64,000 bases of DNA. Origin: Corynebacterium crudilactis. GTDB lineage: Bacteria; Actinomycetota; Actinomycetes; Mycobacteriales; Mycobacteriaceae. Within the stretch, counting starts at the first letter, position 1; every line of letters begins with the position of its first letter. Made by a program: the position numbers and the translations under genes. The stretch covers positions 1,997,358-2,061,357 of the forward strand of contig NZ_CP015622.1 of NCBI RefSeq assembly GCF_001643015.1. Direction: 5' to 3'. A model generated the notes under the pieces. It saw nothing but the letters and a program-made list of their open reading frames with translations. It searched no databases and had not been told where the DNA came from. This document shows, one piece after another, positions 44,946 through 56,214 of this stretch.

Positions 44946-47150
44946 ATGGCAAACTTGAAGGTCGGTGACGTTTTAGAAGACAGGTATCGGATTGAAACTC
45001 CGATTGCCCGGGGTGGTATGTCTACCGTGTACAGGTGCTTAGATCTTCGTTTGGGGCGATCTATGGCGTTAAAAGTCATGGATAAAGATTTTGTTGATGA
45101 TCCTATTTTCCGGCAGCGTTTCCGCAGGGAAGCTCGGTCAATGGCGCAGCTTAATCACCCAAATTTAGTCAATGTATATGATTTTTCCGCGACCGATGGA
45201 CTTGTCTATCTGGTGATGGAATTAATTACCGGTGGTACCTTGCGAGAGTTATTGGCGGAGCGTGGTCCTATGCCTCCACATGCGGCTCTTGGAGTGATGC
45301 GTGGGGTGCTCACAGGGCTCTCAGCTGCACACCGAGCGGGGATGGTTCACCGAGATATTAAACCGGATAATGTGTTGATCAATAGCGATCATCAAGTGAA
45401 ATTATCTGATTTCGGTTTGGTTCGAGCAGCCCATGCAGGACAATCGCAGGATAATCAAATCGTGGGCACTGTGGCTTATCTGTCTCCTGAACAAGTTGAA
45501 GGCGATGAGATCGGCCCTGCCAGCGATGTCTATTCCGCAGGCATCGTGCTCTTCGAGCTCCTCACTGGCACTACTCCTTTTACGGGCAAGGACGACCTGG
45601 ACCATGCTTACGCCCGGCTTTCAGAAATCGTGCCGGCACCGAGCTCGCTTATCGATGGCATACCCTCCCTCGTTGATGAACTTGTCGCTACTGCAACCTC
45701 TATCAATCCTGCAGATCGTTTTAATGATTCAGCAGAATTCCTCGCAGCGCTAGAAGATGTGGCGAAAGAGCTGGAGCTCCCACATTTTAGAGTCCCAGTA
45801 CCTATTAATTCCGCTGCTAACCGCGCTAATGCTCAGGTACCGGATTCTCAGCCAACAGATATGTTTACAACTCATATTCCAAAAACTCCAGAAGCTGATC
45901 ACACTGCAATCATTCCTGCAGTTGGAGCGGGAGCTAATGAAACTTCGATTCTGCCTGCACAACATGCTGCGCCGCTTCCAGAGACAGATTATGCACCAGA
46001 GCCACCGCCAGAAAATTCACTTCATTTTGAAGATCAAGAGCTGGCGCAAACTGATGAACCTGACATCAAACCAGTGAGTAATCGCTCCCCTGTGAAGCTG
46101 GCTTTGTGGTCAATTTTTGTCGTGGCTCTCATCGCTGCTGTTGCCGTTGGTGGTTGGTGGTTTGGCTCAGGCCGATATGGGGAAATCCCCCAAGTTCTGG
46201 GCATGGACGAAGTACAAGCTGTTGCAACCATCGAAAGAGCAGGATTTGGGGCGGTTTCTCAAGGTCAGTATGACGATGAGGTACCGGCTGGTTCCATCAT
46301 TGGAACTGATCCATCTTTTGGTGAGCGCCTTCCTCGCGGCGATGACATTGCTGTCCTCGTCTCTCAAGGGCGTCCCGTGGTGCCGGATCTTAGCGAGGAT
46401 CGATCCTTAAGCACCGTTCGCGAAGAGTTGGAACAACGCACTTTTGTGTGGGTGGATGGCCCAGGGGAATATTCAGACAATGTTGTGGAAGGTGACGTCG
46501 TATCTTTGACACCGGCCACCGGCACTGCATTAAATGTCGGTGAAACTGTGCAAATCCACTTGAGTAGGGGTCCTGCCCCTGTAGAGATTCCAGATGTTTC
46601 AGGTCTCGATGTCAACCAGGCCACCAGAGTTTTGGAGGGTGCTGGGTTAAAGGTGGAGCGCACCGAAGAAGCATTTGATGCAGCAACCCCCAAAGGTGAT
46701 GTCATTGGGACTTCACCGGCAGTATCCACAGAGGTAAAACGTGGAACAACACTTGTGTTGCAGGTCTCCAATGCAATTTCAGTACCAGATGTTGTGGGTA
46801 TGACCCAAGAAGAAGCAGTCTCTACACTTGCCGAAGAAGGCTTGATCGTGGCGTCGACAAGCGTTATTCCCGGTGAGGCCGCAAGCTCTGCTGATACCGT
46901 CGTTTCTATCCAACCTGAATCCGGTGGCCGCGTTGATCCGGCTAATCCACAGGTCAGCCTGGGGCTGGCTGGTGAAATTCAGGTTCCTAGCGTGGTTGGC
47001 CGTAGAGTAAGCGATGCTCGCAGCATCTTGGAAGAGGCCGGTTTGACGCTGGTCACCGATGCTGATGATAGCGATCGTATTTTTAGTCAATCTCCGCGCG
47101 CACGCAGTGATGTTTCAGTTGGCGGAGAAGTTACAGTTAGGGCATTTTAG
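44946..47150 (+). CDS. pknL: Ser/Thr protein kinase PknL with PASTA repeats
   Basis: A 735-residue protein from ATG 44946 (MANLKVGDVLEDRYRIE). The kinase domain is about residues 15-275, with Lys43 (ALKV), HRDIKPDN (Asp137) and DFG (155-157). An acidic juxtamembrane linker and one membrane segment (about 380-400) follow, then five PASTA-like repeats outside (starting near EIPQVLG, PVVPDLS, VEIPDVSG, ISVPDVVG, IQVPSVVG). PASTA repeats bind muropeptides or lipid II in other kinases. The stop shares a base with the next start (TAGTG), coupling it to a glycosyltransferase. A frame 28 codons longer is less likely. Confidence 0.94.
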   Translation: MANLKVGDVLEDRYRIETPIARGGMSTVYRCLDLRLGRSMALKVMDKDFVDDPIFRQRFRREARSMAQLNHPNLVNVYDFSATDGLVYLVMELITGGTLRELLAERGPMPPHAALGVMRGVLTGLSAAHRAGMVHRDIKPDNVLINSDHQVKLSDFGLVRAAHAGQSQDNQIVGTVAYLSPEQVEGDEIGPASDVYSAGIVLFELLTGTTPFTGKDDLDHAYARLSEIVPAPSSLIDGIPSLVDELVATATSINPADRFNDSAEFLAALEDVAKELELPHFRVPVPINSAANRANAQVPDSQPTDMFTTHIPKTPEADHTAIIPAVGAGANETSILPAQHAAPLPETDYAPEPPPENSLHFEDQELAQTDEPDIKPVSNRSPVKLALWSIFVVALIAAVAVGGWWFGSGRYGEIPQVLGMDEVQAVATIERAGFGAVSQGQYDDEVPAGSIIGTDPSFGERLPRGDDIAVLVSQGRPVVPDLSEDRSLSTVREELEQRTFVWVDGPGEYSDNVVEGDVVSLTPATGTALNVGETVQIHLSRGPAPVEIPDVSGLDVNQATRVLEGAGLKVERTEEAFDAATPKGDVIGTSPAVSTEVKRGTTLVLQVSNAISVPDVVGMTQEEAVSTLAEEGLIVASTSVIPGEAASSADTVVSIQPESGGRVDPANPQVSLGLAGEIQVPSVVGRRVSDARSILEEAGLTLVTDADDSDRIFSQSPRARSDVSVGGEVTVRAF

Positions 47151-48394
47151 TGGTTCATCCGTTGCATCGATGGCGAAAACCAGCTCTTGTTTTATCCATC
47201 GTCACGGTTTTGGGGGTAGTGGCCACGCATTGGTTTGCGTGGCCACTAACGTGGCCTTTGGGGATCAGGCTCCCCGTTGATGTCGAGGTTTATTGGCAGG
47301 GTGCACGCGAGTTTTGGCTCACGTCAGATCTTTATAACATCAGGTATGAAACCACCGACGACAATCTTCCTTTCACTTATCCCCCATTTGGCGCGTTGGT
47401 TTTTACCCCGTTGTGGTGGCTGCACGATGTCTTCGGAATACTCATTACAGAGCGGGTTTTTGCGTTCATCACTCTGCTGACTACCTATGCCATCGCAGCA
47501 TTCTTACTCCGCCTTTCCGGAGTACGAGACCGCTTATGGGAATTTGTCGCCTTCGCAGCTCTTTTAGTGTCTGCGCCGGTGTACTTCACGCTTAATATTG
47601 GCCAGATCAACGTCATGCTGATGGCTTTGACGCTTATCGACGTCGCCCTTCCCCGAAGCACGCGCCACTCAGGCGTGCTCAAGTACATACCGCTCGGCGT
47701 CCTCACTGGCATTGCTGCAGCGATTAAATTGACACCGTTAGTGTTCGGGCTTTATTTCCTGATGCTGTGGGCTGTCACCAAATCACCTCGAGGCTTGATC
47801 GGAATGGTGAGCGGTTTCCTCGGGGCCTCCGGGCTGGCTTTCCTATTCCGACCATCAATTAGTATTCAATATTTCACTGATGTACTTTTTGGTGCAGAAC
47901 GCATTGGTCAGCTGCATTTTGCTCGTAATGTATCCATCCGTGCAGTCCTCGAGCGTTTCCCTGAGCTTGGTTCGCCAGCAAAAATCATCTGGATGCTCTC
48001 TATTATGGCGGTTATCACAGCAGTTGCTTGGGCCACCTACAGAATCCTTCGTGCAGGAGATAGCACCAGCAACCGCCTCCTGGCAATTTCCTTGGTCTCG
48101 TTGATTGCGCTGTTGTGCTCCCCTGTCAGCTGGTACCACCATTGGGTTTGGCTGGGCCCGCTGTGCGTTGCACTATGGCTCGCTAAATTCCGCTGGCTTA
48201 CACTCTGGGGAGTGTTTGCGTTGACGCTGGGGTCTTTCCATAATTTCCTTCCTTCGGAAAACGGAGTTGAGTTAACGTGGCCCTGGTGGATGCATGTTTT
48301 GGCTGCTCACTATCTCATCTTTTCCGTAGTGATCATTACCGTGCTGTGCCTGAAAAAAGTCCCCATATCCCAGAACTTCCCGATTGATCAATAA
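47150..48394 (+). CDS. GT87-type mannosyltransferase membrane protein
   Basis: A 414-residue protein from a GTG coupled to pknL. About 10-11 membrane segments; the first outer loop has DVEVYWQGAREFW and LPFTYPPFGALVF, the signature of the DUF2029/GT87 family that uses polyprenyl-phosphate mannose. SPVSWYHHWVWLGPL near residue 330 is a second conserved loop. Homologues in this locus branch the lipomannan/lipoarabinomannan core with alpha-1,2 mannose (MptC/MptD type); which one this is cannot be told here. Confidence 0.85.
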   Translation: MVHPLHRWRKPALVLSIVTVLGVVATHWFAWPLTWPLGIRLPVDVEVYWQGAREFWLTSDLYNIRYETTDDNLPFTYPPFGALVFTPLWWLHDVFGILITERVFAFITLLTTYAIAAFLLRLSGVRDRLWEFVAFAALLVSAPVYFTLNIGQINVMLMALTLIDVALPRSTRHSGVLKYIPLGVLTGIAAAIKLTPLVFGLYFLMLWAVTKSPRGLIGMVSGFLGASGLAFLFRPSISIQYFTDVLFGAERIGQLHFARNVSIRAVLERFPELGSPAKIIWMLSIMAVITAVAWATYRILRAGDSTSNRLLAISLVSLIALLCSPVSWYHHWVWLGPLCVALWLAKFRWLTLWGVFALTLGSFHNFLPSENGVELTWPWWMHVLAAHYLIFSVVIITVLCLKKVPISQNFPIDQ

Positions 48395-48476
48395 GGGAAA
48401 CGCATCTCCATAATCTATGATTAAAACTTTGTCTAAACACCTACGGTGTTTTAAGTAAAGGAAAGGACTCCTGGTT

Positions 48477-49799
48477 TTGACGAACCCTCAGACAGCTAAT
48501 ACTGCACCGGCTGCCTCCACGTCCCAGAAGAAAGATCCTGAATCTTTGGGCACCGAGATCGGTGGATTCTCTCTTGGCATCAAAGATCTTTTGATACTGC
48601 TTTCAGTCTTAGGCATTGCCGCAGGACTAATTGCCAACAAAATTCTGATCGAACGATACGACTGGCGCATCGATGCAGCCGTGTATCGTGAAGGCGCACT
48701 TGCGCTGGTCAACGGCGAATCACTATATGCACAACCGTTTGATATGGGCGATATCTCACTGCCGTTTATTTACCCACCCATCGGTGCTATTTTATTTGCG
48801 CCATGGGGTTTCTTTGAGTTCATGACCGTAGAACTTGCCGGAAACCTCATGGTGGTTGGCTCTTCACTGCTATTGCTGTGGTGCCTGTACCTAGTCACAA
48901 ATGCTGTTCTTAAAGGCCGTGACCGACTGCTAGCTTTCACCATTGCTTCCGTGGCCTGGCCTATCGCGCTATTTGCAGAACCAGTATTTTTGAACGCTGA
49001 TTTGGGCCAAATCAATATCCTCATCATGGCGCTGGTTGTCATTGACTTACTACCAGTCAAGCGCAGGATTCCTCGTGGCATTTTAATCGGTCTTGCTGCA
49101 TCAATCAAGATCACTCCACTAGCCATGCTGTTGTATTTCCTGGTGAAAAAAGATTTCCGAGGCATCATCAATGCAGTTATTTCTTTGGTTGCATTCACTG
49201 CCATTGGAGCTGTTCTAGCGTGGGAAAATACCAAAGAGTTCTTCTCCACTACTCTGCTCAGCTTGAGCGCTGAAGGTGATTCCGGAGTTGATACCACGTT
49301 CCAATCCAATAGCTCCTTGCAGGCGATGATCTATCGCTGGTGGACATTAAAGGACGCAGCCGACGCCTCATCACTGCCAAGCATCCTCTGGATGGTGCTC
49401 TCCCTCATCGCTATCGCAGCTGTTGCTTATCTGATGCACCAACTCTTTGCTCGAGGACTCCACGTGGAAGCCGTGATGGTCAACGCAATGCTCATGTTGC
49501 TGATCTCACCGATTTCTTGGTCCCATCACTGGGTCTGGCTGCCACTATGGGCAGTGGTCTTTTTCCTCCGTTACCGCCAGCATCCAGATCACCCAAAGTT
49601 TTTGTTATGGAGCGGATTAACACTCACCACAATGCTGCTGATCTTGCCACCGAAATGGTGGTTTGGACGCGATGGACTCAATGTTTATGAGCTCAACTTC
49701 TGGGAAAAACTATTGATCTCCGATTGGACTTGGCTCTCCATCGGACTCATGATCGCCCTAGCTATCGGGCTGAAGGCTTATCCTAAAATCGCCAAATAA
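48477..49799 (+). CDS. GT87-type mannosyltransferase membrane protein (possible MptC)
   Basis: A 440-residue protein from a TTG start with AAAGGA upstream. The N-terminal 35 residues are polar and the rest has about 11 membrane segments. IDAAVYREGALAL and LPFIYPPIGAILFAPWG match the GT87 loop; SPISWSHHWVWLPLW is the second conserved loop. It is a paralogue of the two genes at 47150 and 52033. By position it corresponds to the Rv2181/MptC alpha-1,2-mannosyltransferase, an assignment from gene order only. Confidence 0.85.
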   Translation: MTNPQTANTAPAASTSQKKDPESLGTEIGGFSLGIKDLLILLSVLGIAAGLIANKILIERYDWRIDAAVYREGALALVNGESLYAQPFDMGDISLPFIYPPIGAILFAPWGFFEFMTVELAGNLMVVGSSLLLLWCLYLVTNAVLKGRDRLLAFTIASVAWPIALFAEPVFLNADLGQINILIMALVVIDLLPVKRRIPRGILIGLAASIKITPLAMLLYFLVKKDFRGIINAVISLVAFTAIGAVLAWENTKEFFSTTLLSLSAEGDSGVDTTFQSNSSLQAMIYRWWTLKDAADASSLPSILWMVLSLIAIAAVAYLMHQLFARGLHVEAVMVNAMLMLLISPISWSHHWVWLPLWAVVFFLRYRQHPDHPKFLLWSGLTLTTMLLILPPKWWFGRDGLNVYELNFWEKLLISDWTWLSIGLMIALAIGLKAYPKIAK

Positions 49800-49802
49800 C
49801 TA

Positions 49803-49854
49803 AAGGACTGTGGGGCGGAACAACCAGTGTTGGTTGTTTCGCCCCACAATCCTT
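49803..49854. terminator. bidirectional terminator between the GT87 gene and aroG
   Basis: A 24-bp stem with one mismatch and one G-T pair (AAGGACTGTGGGGCGG... ) and a GTGT loop, 3 bases after the plus-strand stop. It is followed by CTTTT on the plus strand. Confidence 0.88.
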
Positions 49855-49878
49855 CTTTTGGAGTTAATCCAAATGGCT

Positions 49879-51291
<1,413 letters not shown>

Positions 51292-51363
51292 TCATATTAA
51301 GGAATGGAATAAAAAATGAATTTCTTCCCAACAGGTGGAATCGGATAGAAAGAAGCAAACTTC

Positions 51364-51870
51364 CTAAAAAACACGATCCTTTTTACCCAATGGCAACGCT
51401 GCCATACATACGTTGAATTTAGCTAGGTTATGGCGAGCATCCACCAACGCATCATGATTGCCTTTTGGCAGCACCGGCAAAGTAGGGCGTCCAGCCATAT
51501 CCCAATACTGTTTCAGTTCACGGGTAAACCGCGGAATCTCTCGTGGAAGCCCTGCCATATCGCCCCACATTTGGGCGAGCAAAACATGATCATAAGCACC
51601 CACCCAAGCCCATAGCTCCGGCGGAGTTCCTGCGGAAGTCAGAAAAGCATAAACTTCTCGCTTGATAGTGTCAGAAGATTTCCACACTTTTGAAGATGGA
51701 TTCGGAAGTTTATCCAGCACATTGGCGCGCACCCACGCATTTGCCTTGGAAGAATCAAACTCTGTGGACACCGCATAATACTCACGGCCGTCTTCGGCAA
51801 CGATTCCGATAGAAACCAATTCGATCGTGCGCCCATCTTCAATGAACTCAGTATCATAAAAATAACGCAC
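51364..51870 (-). CDS. 3'-5' exoribonuclease (Rv2179c/ExoAS family)
   Basis: A 168-residue single-domain DEDD nuclease. The first motif is YDTEF (Asp6, Glu8), Asp near 94 lies in GAYDHVLLAQM, and the last motif is HDALVDA (His-x4-Asp) near residue 139. The M. tuberculosis homologue Rv2179c is a 3'-5' exoribonuclease acting on 3' overhangs; the neighbouring aroG also matches that locus. It has no signal or membrane segment. Confidence 0.88.
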   Translation of the reverse strand: MRYFYDTEFIEDGRTIELVSIGIVAEDGREYYAVSTEFDSSKANAWVRANVLDKLPNPSSKVWKSSDTIKREVYAFLTSAGTPPELWAWVGAYDHVLLAQMWGDMAGLPREIPRFTRELKQYWDMAGRPTLPVLPKGNHDALVDARHNLAKFNVCMAALPLGKKDRVF

Positions 51871-52032
51871 TAGTAATTAGTCCTTCTCAGCATTGATAAC
51901 GTCGGCTTGTCTTCTATCGTAGTCATATCATTTTATTCCCCACTGTTAGCGCCATTAGAAGAAACGCTAGTAGTTGCTCCCACACCAGCTTCAGTTCCTT
52001 AAAAACTGCTGACTACCGATACACTAACTTTC

Positions 52033-54465
52033 ATGCACGGTGAAAAACTAGTGGATATTTCTCGGAAAACTCCTAGAAAATTCCAATGGAGCGATACAAC
52101 ATCCAATCCGACGTTAAGAAAGGCTTTATTAGCCCTTTCAACACTCGCGATTCTCCTGACTTTATGGCCTTCAATTTTTAATGTTCGCGCGATTGAATCG
52201 TTCGTATTCTTCTTCCACATCGATACAGATGTGTACCGCGCAGGTGCTCAAGCTTTCCTACACGGAGAAAACTTGTACACACAGGACTACAAAGTTGGCG
52301 GCATCCAGCTCCCTTTCACTTACCCACCAATCGCTGCAGCGCTTTTTGTCCCTTTGGCAATCCTGGCCAGCAGTGTCGCAGGTGTAGCTCTTACGCTCAT
52401 CTCCACAGTGCTGCTGTGGTGGTGTGTAGCAATTGTCATGCGACGGATGTTTAAATCCCTCTCAGATACTGATTCTCGTTTTATTTCTTATCTGATTCTG
52501 CCTTTGGCGCTCTCTACCGAACCAGTTTTCCAAACTTTGCAGTTCGGCCAAGTAAATGTCATTTTGATGGCTCTGGTTCTCATGGATACCTTCACAAAGA
52601 AGCCTTGGCTACCTCGTGGTTTTTGGATCGGTTTGGCGGCATCCATCAAACTCACCCCTGCCGTGTTTGGTCTCTACTTCTTGGTGAAAAAAGACTGGAA
52701 AGGCGCCGGCGTAGCTATTGCTTCGGGCATTGGTTTTTCTGCCTTAGCGTTCCTCTTTTTACCGTCAAGCTCAAAGATCTACTGGACTGAAACGCTCAAT
52801 GATCCTTCCCGCATTGGCAATCTATCTTATATCACCAATCAATCAGTGCGTGGTTTGCTTAGCCGGTTGATGCATGAAAACCAGGAACTCGTCGAAAAGC
52901 TTTGGCTTGTTGCCGTGGCCTTGTGCCTGGCTGGTGTCGCTGTAGCAATGTGGCGCGTTGGACGCGCTGGCAATATCTACGGCGCCCTGTTGCTGAACTC
53001 CTTGATCGCTTTGCTGTGTTCCCCGGTATCGTGGTCACACCACTGGGTGTGGCTCATTCCGATGGCTGTTGGTTTGGCTGCAAGTTCATGGAATCAAAGA
53101 AACTCTGCACCCTCAACTGCTGCTACCGCAGGCGTGCTTGCATTGCTGACGACGATCCCGATGTTTATCACGACATTTTGGACCATGCCTTATGATTCAG
53201 AATCCTATCCATTTTGGCCACTGATACTGCAGCCTTCTGGCAATTCATATGTGGTTGTCGTCATTGCTATTGTCATCGTCGCGATTATAAATCCACGAAT
53301 TTTTGGCGCTACCAGCGATACTGACGCTGCGCCGGCAACAAGCTCAATCCGTATGCAAGCCTCCCCTGCCTTGCTTGTCGTTATGGCCATCACCTTTTTC
53401 TATTTGCTGGCTCATATTTGGTACAAAGGCAACGACCACAACGAAGCTCTCATCCAATACCCTCTACACGTCCTTGAGGGCGATGGATTAACTGATTTCG
53501 GAGAGGTTATTTTTAAGGTCTTAACCACCTCTAATAACCTTCTCGCTCTCTGGGTTGTCGGAGCCTTAAATGTTTCCGCTTTAGCTATCACAGTGTGGTT
53601 CCTCCTTAATAAATTTGGGAAGCGCATTAATAGCACACTAGTTTTCTTGAGCATCATCGCAATCACGCTCATGATGTTTGCTACACAAGATGCCTTGCAA
53701 TTTGGTTCTCTCACACTCGTCGCGCTGGCATTAATTACCGTGGATATGCTGAGTGAAAGAGAAATACTTGGTCGCCGAGGACTTCTCACAGGTCTTGCTA
53801 CAGCCCTTTTCGGTTGGCCTATCTTGATTCTTGTCGGATTCCTGATTCAACGCCGGTATGCAGCAACAATCACCACTGCAGCATCTGCTGTGGTGCTGTG
53901 GGGCTTGGGGGTTCTTATCAACTCAGAACCATTTAACCTCAATCTTTTGCGCCAATGGTTTAGCGGACGCGATGGCCGGGATAACCTCTCCTTCTACGCA
54001 TTCCTTGCTCGTTGGGTTAGCGATTCCCCGATAGTGATGGTCATCTGGTTCATTATCGGTTTGGGCATTGGTGCCTGGGCAATTAGTCGCGCATGGAAAA
54101 ATGACAATACCGAGCTTGCCGCAGCGCTCAGCATTGCGCTGCCCCTGCTTGTCCTGCCTACGGTGGAGCTGCACTTCCTCGTCTTGTTGATTCCCGTAGT
54201 TGCAGTCCTAGCACAACAAGGCCGTGTAGCAGTGCTTTATCTGATTGGATTTATTTCCCTCGTATCGTGGACACCCCAGCATCTTTCCTACTCCACAGTA
54301 TTCCCACTCAATGATCCTGCCCCGCAAGGATATGTCACTCACTTTGGTTGGTACTTGCTGGTCGAGCCAATGGCTGTTGCACCCGCAGCCATTATCCTTG
54401 GAGTTTTTATCGCTTGTGGGCTCAATCGCACTGAGAAAACCTCCGCAGAACTTGTAGCAGCATAA
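52033..54465 (+). CDS. large GT87-type glycosyltransferase with second membrane module
   Basis: An 810-residue membrane protein. Residues 20-410 form a complete GT87 unit: IDTDVYRAGAQAFLHGENLY, LPFTYPPIAAALFVP and SPVSWSHHWVWLIPM. A polar linker (about 415-445) leads to a second unit of about ten segments (450-795), which starts YKGNDHNEALIQYPLHVLEGDG, reminiscent of a degenerate repeat of the first loop. The total is therefore about twice the family length. It probably transfers mannose on the outer face during lipomannan branching; substrate and linkage are not certain. Confidence 0.82.
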   Translation: MHGEKLVDISRKTPRKFQWSDTTSNPTLRKALLALSTLAILLTLWPSIFNVRAIESFVFFFHIDTDVYRAGAQAFLHGENLYTQDYKVGGIQLPFTYPPIAAALFVPLAILASSVAGVALTLISTVLLWWCVAIVMRRMFKSLSDTDSRFISYLILPLALSTEPVFQTLQFGQVNVILMALVLMDTFTKKPWLPRGFWIGLAASIKLTPAVFGLYFLVKKDWKGAGVAIASGIGFSALAFLFLPSSSKIYWTETLNDPSRIGNLSYITNQSVRGLLSRLMHENQELVEKLWLVAVALCLAGVAVAMWRVGRAGNIYGALLLNSLIALLCSPVSWSHHWVWLIPMAVGLAASSWNQRNSAPSTAATAGVLALLTTIPMFITTFWTMPYDSESYPFWPLILQPSGNSYVVVVIAIVIVAIINPRIFGATSDTDAAPATSSIRMQASPALLVVMAITFFYLLAHIWYKGNDHNEALIQYPLHVLEGDGLTDFGEVIFKVLTTSNNLLALWVVGALNVSALAITVWFLLNKFGKRINSTLVFLSIIAITLMMFATQDALQFGSLTLVALALITVDMLSEREILGRRGLLTGLATALFGWPILILVGFLIQRRYAATITTAASAVVLWGLGVLINSEPFNLNLLRQWFSGRDGRDNLSFYAFLARWVSDSPIVMVIWFIIGLGIGAWAISRAWKNDNTELAAALSIALPLLVLPTVELHFLVLLIPVVAVLAQQGRVAVLYLIGFISLVSWTPQHLSYSTVFPLNDPAPQGYVTHFGWYLLVEPMAVAPAAIILGVFIACGLNRTEKTSAELVAA

Positions 54466-54479
54466 ATTTGTTCTACAAC

Positions 54480-54511
54480 TAAAGGGCCTGAGAGTACTCT
54501 CAGACCCTTTA
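54480..54511. terminator. bidirectional terminator between GT87 and small membrane gene
   Basis: A 15-bp stem with one mismatch (TAAAGGG-CTGAGAG / CTCTCAG-CCCTTTA) with a 2-base loop, then TTATTATT on the plus strand. Confidence 0.85.
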
Positions 54512-54561
54512 TTATTGGAGTTTAGGCTGGTTGATTGACATAAAATCGTGGAAGCTGCCTG

Positions 54562-54744
54562 CTAATCCTTCTTCGCAGAAGGCTGCTTCTTCTTCAATCC
54601 AAATGGGAAAAAGATAACAGCAGCAACGCCTAAAACGATGATGGGTGCAAAGATCTCCCTTGATAAATCAAGGGCTGCCACAATCACGTAAAAAACGATA
54701 AGTAGCGCGACTATAAGAAGTCGGATAAGCATTGCTTTGTTCAC
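54562..54744 (-). CDS. small membrane protein, 60 residues
   Basis: From a GTG start: MNKAMLIRLLIVALLIVFYVIV with two membrane segments (about 5-25 and 30-48) and a Lys-rich C-terminus (LKKKQPSAKKD). The function is unknown. It lies 56 bases downstream of the acyltransferase-3 gene on the same strand and likely shares its transcript. AAGGACC lies upstream of the start. Confidence 0.68.
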   Translation of the reverse strand: MNKAMLIRLLIVALLIVFYVIVAALDLSREIFAPIIVLGVAAVIFFPFGLKKKQPSAKKD

Positions 54745-54800
54745 TGTGGGAGGGGTCCTTCTCGTATCAGTATCTGCTCGAATAAATAATGTCTGGCTAT

Positions 54801-56024
54801 CTACCGTACGCCCTGAGAAGTTGTAGGCGCATTTAGCTGCTGTTCAACTTGTGGAGCAGGCTTTTCAGACAGGAAAGGCAACTTCGGAGGAACAAGGCTC
54901 CATCCGAAAACTGGCACGCGGGAAAGCATGTGGATTAAGTAACCGCCAAGCATGGCACATGCAAAAGCAATCCCCATCCAGATAGGCGTATGATGCCACA
55001 TGCTCTCTGCATTGTTATCTATCTCCATGAAATTCCAGCGTATGCAGAACCCAAAGATAAGAGATAGGCCTAACGCATGTCCAATATAAATCGGCAGCGT
55101 ATGCCGACCCAGGAATTTCAGCAATGCACCAACTGGACCAATTCTTGCCAGCCATACGCACAACATAATTCCGGCTGGCAAAGAGATAATCCTGATGATA
55201 GTCCCTGGCAAGTGGTCCATCTCAAAACCATTTAGTTCTCCGCCTAATACGTGTGCAAAATCGTCTCGTAGCTTCATCAACCATAAAATCGTGGCACCAT
55301 GATTCTGCGCATTTTGCATCGTCTTGGAAATAACTCCAAGAGCCAGGCCAGCTACGTACAAGGCAACAGAAATAACTATCGTTTTAGGCTTTGTTGCTGC
55401 TTCTGCAAAACGAATAATCAGTGGACGGAAATATACGCCAATGAGGAATATGGGGAGGTAAATAATAGTTTTGCGCAAGAGCTCAACTTCTCCGAATGCT
55501 GGCATCAGTAACCACAGCGAAGCTACTAATGTAGCAATTGCCCAACCTGGAAGTTTCCTCGTTGCCCACAAAAAGAGGTTAAACATGGTGAGGTAATAGA
55601 GGAACCAGTACATATTGGTAGACAAGAAAAAGGATGTTGCATACCAATCCAGCGTTCCTGGTTCCCTACCTGTAAAAATAGTTCCTTCGAGGCGATGAAA
55701 GTAAAGATTAATTGGTGTCCAGATCACATACGGCACAATGTAGAACCACAACCGTGTCTGGAAGAGCTCACCGAAGCTTTGGTTGAGTACCTTGACCGCA
55801 AAGAATCCACTGACCATAAAGAATAAAGGCATACGCAGTGGGTCAAGGAGTGAATTGAGCTGCGATAGCAGCGTGTCTTGGCCACCGGGAATAGCCAAAG
55901 CGACATGCAGGAGAACAACGCCGAGGATTGAAATGCCCTTGGCGATATCTGGCCAATCCATACGAGACTTATTTTTAGGTGCCGTCGCCTGTGGTTGGGC
56001 TGGGTGTAGATTTCCAGGTTTCAC
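54801..56024 (-). CDS. acyltransferase family 3 membrane protein
   Basis: A 407-residue protein from a GTG start, about 10-11 membrane segments. The N-terminal motif DIAKGISILGVVLLHVAL has the conserved His near residue 41, and DPLRMPLFFMVSGFF follows, typical of the acyltransferase-3 family that adds acetyl or succinyl groups to extracytoplasmic sugars. No SGNH domain is attached. Location beside three GT87 enzymes and plsC suggests that it modifies an envelope glycan; this is inference. Confidence 0.85.
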   Translation of the reverse strand: MKPGNLHPAQPQATAPKNKSRMDWPDIAKGISILGVVLLHVALAIPGGQDTLLSQLNSLLDPLRMPLFFMVSGFFAVKVLNQSFGELFQTRLWFYIVPYVIWTPINLYFHRLEGTIFTGREPGTLDWYATSFFLSTNMYWFLYYLTMFNLFLWATRKLPGWAIATLVASLWLLMPAFGEVELLRKTIIYLPIFLIGVYFRPLIIRFAEAATKPKTIVISVALYVAGLALGVISKTMQNAQNHGATILWLMKLRDDFAHVLGGELNGFEMDHLPGTIIRIISLPAGIMLCVWLARIGPVGALLKFLGRHTLPIYIGHALGLSLIFGFCIRWNFMEIDNNAESMWHHTPIWMGIAFACAMLGGYLIHMLSRVPVFGWSLVPPKLPFLSEKPAPQVEQQLNAPTTSQGVR

Positions 56025-56214
56025 GGCTACGGATTACTCCTAAAAAAGACGGTAGGCCGTATAAACAGCCACCGTCCAACTTGTCTTGCGCTCAGTCAAA
56101 GATTAACAATACGTTAACTTTTAGAACCTAATCGCTACCACTCTACCGTTTTGCTGAGCAATTGTGAAAAGTATTGCACAGTTTTCACAAGTATTTTGAT
56201 AGGAATCACAATGT

